64,000 nt of DNA from Micropterus salmoides (Eukaryota; Chordata; Actinopteri; Centrarchiformes; Centrarchidae), in assembly GCF_014851395.1 (NCBI RefSeq), contig NW_024040485.1, forward strand, positions 6,472,104 through 6,536,103. Direction: 5' to 3'. The stretch's first letter is position 1, and every line of letters starts with the position of its first letter. Below the pieces are notes generated by a model. It had not been told where the DNA came from, did not search any database, and saw only the letters and a program-made list of their open reading frames with translations. The position numbers were made by a program, and so were the translations under genes. Below, piece by piece: positions 55,531-64,000 of the stretch.

Positions 55531-55920
55531 GGGTAAATGATGAACTGCCATTTATTGTGCATGCTATTCCACCATCAACTGTGATGTGCCTAAATCACAG
55601 CTGTCATCCTCAAGAGTGGAATTAGTTGGATTCTCGGGAAAACCTGCCATTCGCCAGACCTCTACTACCAGAGTTGCAGATCAGACTTTTATGCACTCAT
55701 ATTTCTTCTCCCTTATGCCCAGCAAATCTGATGGGAAGAGATGTGCTTATCAAATGCGGTGCATCCATTTTGTATGGACCTCAAGGGCTGGTGGTGAATT
55801 TTCCTAATGGTTATACTGTGAACTGCTCGATCTCTATAATGCAATCAAATTCTCAGAAGTCTCCTACAGCTCCAGGAATATGGGCTGACATATTGGGGCC
55901 TACTGACAACTGATCCTGCA
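55500..55920 (+). pseudogene. Retroviral protease region remnant
   Basis: After the nucleocapsid one frame (55520-55625) gives RVNDELPFIVHAIPS, then 55626-55913 gives a segment with LCPANLMGRDVL at 55716-55748. The NLxGRD phrase is the conserved end of retroviral aspartic proteases. The catalytic DSG/DTG was not found at the expected place, so the enzyme is inactive or too decayed to see. Confidence 0.65.
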
Positions 55921-56329
55921 TGTGCAGGAGGAATACAGCACTTGTATTGAGACTGGTGACCCTGGATCCTAAAGCTACACCCCTACTCCCCTCCTTTGGA
56001 TCCCCTCCATGTGACCCTTTTCTATGATAGGGACGGGGATGAAATTTATCAGCAGGCATTTTTCAATTAATCATTGACCTCAACTGGGATATTAATTCTA
56101 GTTGTATCCTGGTGGGAAAAGAAGGCGTGGCTGCGGTTGTTGAACTCACTGAGGAATAGATGACATGGTATAAATTGTAGGGTGAAGCTGTACCCCAAAT
56201 CACTTTAGCTATAGGCTAAGGATCCATGGTAGGGAAAGAACAGACCATCAAGCGCAAGTTAAATTCGCTCTGCGTTATGGTCAGCAGGCCCTACAGATGT
56301 AGGGCACTGCATTTATGTGCAACCTGTGA
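55921..56329 (+). other. Protease-RT junction, heavily decayed
   Basis: There are many stops in all frames. Fragments fit the usual stretch between retroviral protease and RT, but no motif is firm. Confidence 0.35.
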
Positions 56330-56990
56330 CCTCTCGGATTGTACTCCTACTGGCAGAAGCAGTATCCACATAAGCAACAAGCTGAGGAGGGAATAACAGA
56401 CACCATTTAGGAACTGTTAGCAGCAGGGGTGTTGGAGGAATCTCAGTCACAGTGGAACAACCTATCTTGCCAGTAGAGAAGCAGAACACTGGCAAATATC
56501 GCATGGCTCATGATTTACGTAGGATTAATCCAATTGTTTCCACTCAAACAGTACCTGTGCCTAATCCATATACTGCAATGTCTGTTCTGTCACCACACAC
56601 CAGTGGTTTACATGTATGGACTTGGCCAACAAATTCTTCATTCTGCAACTGGATGACCATCAGACATTTTCTCTTTACCTTTCAGGGTACTCAGTTTCCT
56701 ACGCTTGAATGCCACGGGCTTTCATTCTTTCTCCTGGTCTATTTAACCAGACAAGGTACAGGGATGTCACCCTCGCACCTGTCATCTATTTTGCAGCATC
56801 CCAAACCCCTCATTGTGAAAGACATGTTGTCTTTCCTAGGCTTGACAGGGTACAGCAGGCAGTTTGTGGCATCATATGGCAATTAACTCATCCTCAGGGC
56901 CCTGGTTAATGAGCAAGGCATGAGAAATCTCTCTGCCCGATTGAATTGGACCACTGAAGCCGAAGCCAGCTTTACTGCTTTGAAATAAGC
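56330..56990 (+). pseudogene. Retroviral reverse transcriptase, active site deleted
   Basis: The motifs in order are EELLAAGVLEES-like, NPILPVEKQNTGKYRMAHDL, RRINPIVSTQTVPVPNPYT, WTDLANKFF-like sequence shifted in frame, LDDHQTFSL, PRAFILSPGLFNQTRYRD and, directly after, ILQHPKPLIVKDMLSFLGLT. Normally about 80-90 residues including the catalytic YxDD box lie between LFNQTxYRD and the ILQHPKP helix, so a deletion at about 56765-56790 removed the active site. Several frameshifts are also present. Confidence 0.82.
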
Positions 56991-57439
56991 CCTAACCAGT
57001 ACTGCTGCCCTGGCAATACCTGACTACCAGTTACCATTTTTCTTGGATGTTTCTGAAAAATCACACACAGTAAATGGGGTGCTTTTTTAGAAAAAAGGGG
57101 GAGGTAGACAGGTGATGATGTATGCCAGCATAACTCTAGATCCAACTGAAGACAGACATTCTCCATGCACAAGAAATGCCGCAGGAGTGGCAAAAATTTA
57201 GCAGAAAACAACACACACTGATGGGTCATCCGGTGACAGTACTCAACACACAGCATTGTAAGATTTGTTAGTTCAACAGCATTCACCATGACGTCAATTT
57301 TTTTTATCAGCACCCAACATAACATTTACACAAGAAGGCATCAACCTGACAGACAACATGGGAGTGGGAGAACCACATAAATGTGAGGAAAGAGTGCAGA
57401 AAGATGTGAAGGTCAGAGAAGATTTGCAAGCAACTCGTT

Positions 57440-57955
57440 GAAAGACCCAGAGGAAACACTGTTCACAGACGGGTGTTGCTACAGGCATCCTACGGAGGGA
57501 CTGAAAGCAGCATATGCAGTAGTGAAACAGGATTTGAGGAAATTATCACAGGGATAGTGTTAGGAAAAGAATCAGCACAACTAGCCGAAGTACAAGCTAT
57601 GATAGCAGCCTTAGAATGGTCAGAAGGGAAGAGAGTGAACATTTACACAGATTCAGCATATGTGGTAGGAGCAATTCGGGTGGAGTTGAGTCAGTGGATC
57701 AGATCAAGGTTCTTAACAGCAGCTAAAACACCCATCAAACATGAGAAGGATGTTAAGAGACTTGTGGAAGTGCTAATGAAGTCAACAGCACTAGCCGTCA
57801 TGAAGTGTAAAGGTCACGATAGGGCAGATAGCACCATAGCCAAGGGAACTCGGGCAGCAGATGAGGCAGCTAAAAGAACAGCAGGGTATACTACCAGCTA
57901 CATGATGATGAAAGCAGAGAAAACTGTGATGACTTGCTACCTTTGTGTGATGTAA
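57440..57955 (+). pseudogene. Retroviral RNase H domain
   Basis: ETLFTDGCCYRH holds the first catalytic Asp (57468-57470). After a shift, SAQLAEVQAMIAALEWSEGK gives the Glu, VNIYTDSAYVVGAI the second Asp, and VMKCKGHDRADS the late His/Asp region. The latter three are in one 160-codon frame (57473-57955). RNase H degrades the RNA of the RNA/DNA hybrid. It is the best preserved pol part. Only the first motif is in a different frame. Confidence 0.88.
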
Positions 57956-57989
57956 ATATGTTAATAATTGAACAGCAGTAAGCGTCTCC

Positions 57990-58363
57990 ACAGGAATTGA
58001 CTGTGGAAGGAAAGAGGCGCAGTGATTGGTGAGAATGGGAAGTGGAGGTCCCCGGATGGGAGACCAGTGTTACCGCTAGGACTAATAGCTCTAATAGGAG
58101 GCACACGGGTTGACGCATTGTGGAAAAGCACCAATGCAAAGACATTTAACCCACTGGTGGCACCCATTTCAACCAGCTATGATTGAGTGTCACATATGTA
58201 CTGGATACAATGTTCGACCAACAATCAAACCGCATGAGGGTGAATTTCCCGTACCAAAAATGCCAGGGAAAGAAATTATTGATTACACAGACATGGTGGA
58301 AAGGGTGAATGGGTACAGGTATCTGTTGGCAGCAGTGGATGCCTACACTGGCTGGCCAGAAGC
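57990..58363 (+). pseudogene. Retroviral integrase, 5' part
   Basis: A frame at 58110-58363 contains WHPFQPAMIECHICTGYNVR, the CxxC half of the HHCC zinc module. KEIIDYTDM follows with the first catalytic Asp region and YLLAAVDAYTGWPEA follows that. The frame is cut by a solo LTR right after WPEA. The remaining frame to 58493 reads into that LTR and is meaningless. Confidence 0.85.
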
Positions 58364-58941
58364 TGTCATGATCTGTCTGTGTGTCTTGTTTGGGAGTCTG
58401 AGTTTAGTTCCATGTCTTAGTTCATGTTTTGGTATTCATTCTGGTCCTTGTTGTATTATTGTGATTTGGTCTCCTGTGTACTCTGTGTTCTAGTTCTGTG
58501 TTCTCGTTTAGGTTCTGGTTCTTGGTAACTTGTGTGTGTTTCTGTCTTCTTGGTTATTCACTCTGCCCCATGTCTGCGTGTCTACTGTTTCTCTGTTTCC
58601 CCCTGCTGTCTCTCTGTCTCTGCCTCGTTAGCCTGATCCCGCTCACTTGCCCCGCTCGTTAGTCCCTGTGTATATGTATGCCTGCTTGTCTCTCCAGTCT
58701 TTGTCACGTCCTTGCGTCTAAAGTGAGTGTTCCTGCCTGTTCCTTTGTCTTCCTTGTTCTGGATTATTCCCTGTGTTCTGGAGTACCTTTGTTGGACTTT
58801 GCCTCGAGCTCCTTGTAAGCCTGTTTAAGTTAGTTTTTGAATTAATAAACATTTTTGAACTGCAACCTCCTCACCTTGCCATTGTCTGCATTTGGGTCCT
58901 CGCCCCAGTCTGCACTCAGCGCCCCAATCCATGACAGAAGC
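58359..58941 (+). mobile_element. Solo LTR with GAAGC target duplication
   Basis: The LTR proper is 58364-58936 (573 bp). It starts TGTCATGATC and ends ATCCATGACA (TG...CA with 6- to 7-bp inverted ends), and is flanked by GAAGC at 58359-58363 and 58937-58941. A poly(A) signal AATAAA is at 58844-58849. A 5-bp duplication fits a Ty3/Gypsy-type insertion later reduced by LTR-LTR recombination. It carries no coding sequence and differs from the 47626 LTR. Confidence 0.92.
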
Positions 58942-59096
58942 AGTACCTGCAAAGTCAGAGGATGCAAAAACAGCGGGTGAATTTCTCATTAATCAGTACT
59001 TCCAATGCATGAATTTCCAAAGAGAATAAGGTCAGACAATGGCACATTGACACATTTAAAATAAAAAAGACCTGTAGGCTGTAGAGAAAAGCATTA
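58942..59096 (+). pseudogene. Retroviral integrase, continued after the solo LTR
   Basis: The integrase reading continues on the far side of the solo LTR with KSEDAKTAGEFLINQYF, an in-frame stop, then RSDNGT, the second catalytic Asp (59035-59037). It ends at the N run, so the Glu of the DDE triad and env are not seen. Confidence 0.75.
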
Positions 59097-59596
59097 NNNN
59101 NNNNNNNNNNNNNNNNNNNNNNNNNNNNNNNNNNNNNNNNNNNNNNNNNNNNNNNNNNNNNNNNNNNNNNNNNNNNNNNNNNNNNNNNNNNNNNNNNNNN
59201 NNNNNNNNNNNNNNNNNNNNNNNNNNNNNNNNNNNNNNNNNNNNNNNNNNNNNNNNNNNNNNNNNNNNNNNNNNNNNNNNNNNNNNNNNNNNNNNNNNNN
59301 NNNNNNNNNNNNNNNNNNNNNNNNNNNNNNNNNNNNNNNNNNNNNNNNNNNNNNNNNNNNNNNNNNNNNNNNNNNNNNNNNNNNNNNNNNNNNNNNNNNN
59401 NNNNNNNNNNNNNNNNNNNNNNNNNNNNNNNNNNNNNNNNNNNNNNNNNNNNNNNNNNNNNNNNNNNNNNNNNNNNNNNNNNNNNNNNNNNNNNNNNNNN
59501 NNNNNNNNNNNNNNNNNNNNNNNNNNNNNNNNNNNNNNNNNNNNNNNNNNNNNNNNNNNNNNNNNNNNNNNNNNNNNNNNNNNNNNNNNNNNNNNN
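59097..59596. other. Assembly gap of exactly 500 N
   Basis: The round size suggests a fixed-length placeholder, not a measured gap. A long 'open frame' reported across it would be an artefact. Confidence 0.98.
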
Positions 59597-62500
59597 TAAA
59601 CTGTAGCTGTCAGTTCCACCTCAGCTGTGTGCTCTCTGTGTGAACACACAAACGAGCAGAAAAAAGCTATCTCAGATTAAATAGATCCATTTGCAAACAC
59701 ATTATTCATGTCCCACGGTAAGCCCAAATCTATTTTTTACCTGCTGCTATGTTTAATTCATTACTTGAAGACATTTCTCTTGCCTCCAAACTGGATGAAT
59801 AAATTGTGAGATATGTTGTATATTTATCAGAGGTTGTGTCCACTCAGACTGCATGCCCTGGTAGGCACTAATGATTCCTCCAGCACCAAAATCGACCTTA
59901 CTTTAGCAATTCATTTCTCTAGGGGTTACTAAATTGGGACGAATAGCAGGTGCTACAAGTGTCAGTTTGTGGCAGAACTATATTTTACCCTGACAGCCAA
60001 CTATTTAAAATGGCAGCAGAAACGAACAACACTAATGAACAACTAAAATCACCTGCCACACCTTTACGGCAACTTTTGTCCCAAGTTTCTTGAAAGAAGG
60101 CAGAATGAAACTTCCTAAACTTTTCTTTCTGTTCAAACACTAATTTATTGCAAAAAGCTTTACAGGGTTCACTAGGAAGAAAAGATGTTTCCATTCTGTT
60201 GTTTCGAGGTTGTTGTCAGAACTTTGCTTACATTGAGCAATTATTCAGTCTGTAGGAAATTATCATGCAGAAAAATTGTGCATTAAATGTGGTGACAAGG
60301 TCACAACAAAATAGGACTCCAGTCTAAATGTCAGAATGTAGGTTTTGTAATGGGAGAGGAGTGGTGAGGTAAATAAGACACTTTAGATAGTGAATGCCTC
60401 AAGATACTGATGACAACAGAGTTGCTTGGAGAAGACCTACAGAGAAATAAGAGCTTAAAGTGTAAAAAATTTAAAACAGAAGTCTTAGATGACTTTCATC
60501 CCTCTAAAATAACAGTTGCTAATGTACCTTCCGCCAGCAAGCGTCGGCACAGTATGTTGTAAATGTAAATGCTCCGTACTTGTATAGCGCCTTTCTAGTC
60601 TTTTCGACCACTCAAAGCGCTTTTACACTACATGTTGTAGCATCCAATTTCTGCAGACCACTTTTAATAGCAAGGCAGTGAGATAAGAGTACAGTAAGAA
60701 AGATGCACCTTAGAAGAGCCACAGAGGAGAGAGACAGTGCAGTGAAGGCATCAAAATGCCTCAAAAAGTGTGTAATTCTTGTTTATTGCAGGGTTACTTG
60801 TTGGTCTGTGTTTAGACACAAGACCAGAGTCACAGTGACCCATACCAAGAGAAGCTAAAGCACAGCAGATAGATGCTGATACAAAGAATCCTTCCACTGT
60901 TTGTGTGATGCCCACTAGAGTGTAATCACATTGGTGTTTGATTTTATGGTAGATGATCATCAAAATGATATCTGTATTTTATTTCCTTTATTTGAAGAGG
61001 ATTTTATGCTGTAAAACAAGTAAAATGGCTTTAGAAGTGTGAATGGTTGGCCTGCTGTAGCACCGCTGTTTTCCCTCAATAACTGCGGCTATTTCAGCGA
61101 GGAAACACCACATCTCTCAGTCTCACCCTTTTCCTGTATTTCAGGTTAGTAATGTGTTAAAACATCACATAATCGCGATAGTTTGTTAGTGAACGCTGAG
61201 AGTAAGTTGAGTTAAAATATAAGAGTAAAATGAGCAGGTTTTGGAGATATGGTTTCACATGAGGTCCGCCGAGAGTAACGATAGCGGCGCGGTCAGTGTT
61301 ATCAGTGTATTTTGCACTGCAGTAATAGTCCAAAAGTTTTTGGACAGACGAATATGGAAATGGATGTAAAATGTGTATAATTTGATAAATACTGATAAAC
61401 TGAAACAAAGACAGGAGAGACTGGAGAGGGGAGATCATGATAAACTCAAAGAGGGAGAGGGTCAGAAAGAGGGAGTATAATATAACAAAACTGACTGCAT
61501 ACCATAAAAACCATGGAACAGCTGCTAGTTAATGTAACTAGCCACAGTACAAATGTATTTAGTTATCCAAATGTTACACTTGATGTAGCTGTCTGTAATA
61601 TTTCCTGTGTCTCACTTGGCCCTGACTCTCCCTGCAACAGATGTTTGCAAACACAGAACTGTCTTCAATGCAAACTCTGATGACATGCCGTTGGAATAAT
61701 AAAGCCTTTTTACTATGTGAGTTTTAGAATTTACTACGTCTAGTAGCTATCTGTACAACTCACAAGCTCGTCTCCTCAGTTTTTTCTACTCCTGCTCCTG
61801 TGACCTCTGTCCTCTTCCTCTTACAGGATGCTCGTCTCTGTGTGAACATTTTGACTACTTTCAAATTGTTTATGGACACGTAACAAAGACACATACACAC
61901 CTCATGGCACAAGTTTTAAAGGTCAAGGATGGTCACGGACAGAGACAAAAAAGTGGCCCAGGAGTTTGTCCCTGGTCAGCCCACTCTCCAGACAAAGCAT
62001 TTGTCAGGGCCTCTGGGTCTTTAGAGACATTTTCCTGCATTCTTGAATTTTATGCAAGTGGATACATAACTAAATGAGCCTAGAAACATCCCTCTAACAC
62101 TCCTAAAGTGAAGTAATCACTTCAGATGAGCCCTTGAGTAGATAACTAAATAAGTCATATCATCATCAATCTAACCATAAACTGCTGCTTTGGACTGTGC
62201 TGGCTTTGACTCTGTTGTGCTGTTGCCCTCATCCCTGCTGTCTGTCTCATGTTCACCATGTCAGCGCTAGTATTGGGGCCGCTGGCCAGTGGCAGGTAAA
62301 GTAATCAAAATCTTTACTCAAGAAAAAGTACAATTACTCCCACAAAAAGTAAAATAAGAAAAATGACTAACCTATTTCATCTGCTGTTCATCTGGTTCGA
62401 AACAGCTGTAACACGGTTATTTCTAGGGAATACAATTTGCTTTGCTGCTTCATTGCCTTTAGCCATTTCTCTTTAATAATTATTTTCCTTTTTAAATCTC

Positions 62501-64000
62501 CACGAAGGTGTTGTAAATATCACGCTTGCTGCCCAGCCGACTATTGTTGCCTGTATATTTTATTATGGACATGTAGTCAACCAAACCTCTTGCTTTGCAG
62601 TAGCACAGGCAGCTAAAACAATCTGATTATTCCTGAAGCATCTAAATAATCTTCACAACGCAAAGAATGATTGTGGCAGTAACACGGAGCAGCTCTGTTG
62701 AAGCAGGGTAAACTATACAGAGGAAGCTGAGCATCATGCCTAAAGCCCAGCAGGACTGTTATTCTCTCTGTCTGTGCATCTCAAAAATTATTGTTTCCTG
62801 AATAAATAACAGCTGGTAGCTGCTGAGTGAAAGATAGTTTCACCAGCGACATTCTGTTTATTGACTCACATCGTTATTAAACAGTAACCAATGTAAAAAA
62901 AAAAAAAAAAACAATATCCATCAAAAGAAAGCAATGCTCTTTTTAACAACAGGATACTATTAATATATCAGAATCAATCTAGTGATCATCAGACTTGGAT
63001 GTTACAGTGTGAAGTTTACGTTTTCTCTGCAGAGACTAAAGACGCTTTTAATGCTCCGTTAATGGAAAGTGAAAGTAGGTGCCAAACGAGAGCGACGCAG
63101 GCTGATTCAGTTGTTTCAGTAGAACAATAAAGCCTTAAACTGAAAAGGTATTTGCCTGATTTTCAAAATTTTTGCATCTGTCCAGCTCATTCATCTGTGA
63201 TAAGCGCCATCTCTCTGTACCACAGAGGAGGCCTGTCGCTCTTCTGCATAACTGCGCGCACACAGCCTGGCTGACAGCTCATTCGGTTAACGAAGCGTAT
63301 TGCAGATTACAGACTGGTGAAATTATGAATGGAAAATGTAGCAAAATTAAAAGTATATACTGGCCTACAGAAAATACTGGAGTAAAAGTAGGCTTCAGTT
63401 TTAAAAAAGGAACGTGAAAAGGTGCCAATTAGTTGTTTTATTTTATTTATTTATTTTGCAAAATTACGTTACTTGTAACAAGTCACTACCCCCCCCCCCA
63501 ACATGATTTTTGTTTTTCGTTTCAACCGCTTAATCATATTTGTTAAGGAGTGTGTGATTGATTGATTAACTAGTACTCAAACCGCCTGGCTATGAGCCAA
63601 CTCCAAAATCGCCGGAAAAAAGTGAGGGGGACAAAACATAGATTTTGAAATGGGGGGGGGACATGTCCCCCTCATGTATAATGGCCCCCAGGCGTATGAT
63701 ATTGAACATCAATGAACATGAGGTGCGCTAACTTTATTTACTGAGCCTCCCCTATATAAAATGGAAGACTTTATCGACTCCACATTATCTATGGCTTTAC
63801 TCTCTATCAGATTTAAGTCTTTACCTGCTTATCAGGGGGATGTAACGCTGTCACGTTTTTTTTGTTTTTGAGACAAAAGATTTTAATTAATAGTCGAGGT
63901 CATCTGGATTCTACCATGTCACAGGCCCTCTTCCTCTTCCTCACAGCTCTCCACCTGCCTGATAAGAGCGTTACTGATGTGTATCAGGATGATGAGAGAA
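59597..64000 (-). repeat. Right arm of the >4.4-kb inverted repeat
   Basis: Reverse complement of 24154-28621, starting at the first base after the N run and still matching at the window end. It carries mirrored copies of the SINE tail (about 60554-60622), the 69-residue frame (60751-60963), the poly(A) tract (about 62895) and the GGGGACATGTCCCC block (near 63655). No additional gene was seen. Confidence 0.95.

Larger units (their letters stand above)
49968..59096 (+). mobile_element. Endogenous retrovirus, decayed, tRNA-Trp primed
   Basis: The order on the + strand is LTR end with poly(A) signal, tRNA-Trp primer-binding site, leader, gag (capsid and CCHC zinc knuckle), protease end, RT, RNase H, integrase. 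Each reading frame carries stops and shifts. An L2 copy sits in gag and a solo LTR in integrase. Env and the 3' LTR are not visible because the N gap follows. The order of pol domains and the gag zinc knuckle indicate a retrovirus-type element. Class is probably gamma/epsilon-like, by inference. Confidence 0.85.

Noticed and set aside
28622..59596. Reading the two inverted arms as a giant transposon with 4.4-kb inverted ends (Maverick-like)
   Set aside because: The 31 kb between them contains no Polinton/Maverick genes (polymerase B, protease, capsid, ATPase), only unrelated nested retroelements, and the right edge is an assembly gap.
59056..59649. A 197-codon minus-strand frame spanning the gap
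   Set aside because: Almost all of it is N; only a handful of codons at either end are real.

Overview
This window looks like nuclear DNA of a ray-finned (teleost) fish, probably a percomorph. It has one spliced vertebrate neuronal gene, AT-rich introns, and a dense load of fish-type transposable elements (L2/Maui-like LINEs, a Gmr1-like Ty3 element, a Penelope-like element, a tRNA-derived SINE, many TIR elements). There are no prokaryotic genes, operons or CRISPR arrays.

Region 1 (1 to about 9.5 kb) holds the last four coding exons of a contactin-associated protein gene (CNTNAP/Caspr family, best guess cntnap5) on the + strand. The exons are 2836-2923, 5416-5634, 7981-8043 and 8996-9192. 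All splice in phase 1 at clean AG/GT borders. They encode the end of the last laminin-G domain, a juxtamembrane linker, the transmembrane helix and a short cytoplasmic tail ending in EYFI. The rest of the gene lies upstream of the window. Introns carry a Harbinger remnant (1181-2109) and a 750-bp TIR element (5891-6640).

Region 2 (about 9.5 to 31 kb) has no host exon that I can recognise. It holds TIR elements (12478-13145, 17052-17721, 23386-23667 with an 8-bp target duplication), LINE fragments and tails, a 16-bp minisatellite, and the left arm (24154-28621) of a large inverted repeat.

Region 3 (31 to 59 kb) is a retroelement graveyard. It contains L2 LINE pieces (31130-33090, - strand), a tRNA-derived SINE (39631-39862), a Gmr1-like Ty3 element with integrase upstream of reverse transcriptase (44290-46069, -), and a deleted chromodomain Ty3/Gypsy with its 3' LTR (46880-48318, +). 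Next come a Penelope-like element with 229-bp inverted terminal repeats carrying hammerhead-like motifs (48870-49955, +) and a decayed endogenous retrovirus (about 49968-59096, +) with a tRNA-Trp primer-binding site. That retrovirus is itself interrupted by an L2 copy in gag and by a solo LTR with a perfect 5-bp target duplication in integrase.

Region 4 is a run of exactly 500 N (59097-59596) followed by 59597-64000. The latter is the reverse complement of 24154-28621 at a few percent divergence and starts at the first base after the gap. It may be a real palindrome or a misplaced second haplotype at a scaffold join. I found no convincing new biological system. The best candidates for follow-up are the gap-flanking inverted repeat, the copia-like pol order, the Penelope ribozyme motifs and an unexplained iterated GTCAACACCGTC motif at 38.6-40.1 kb.
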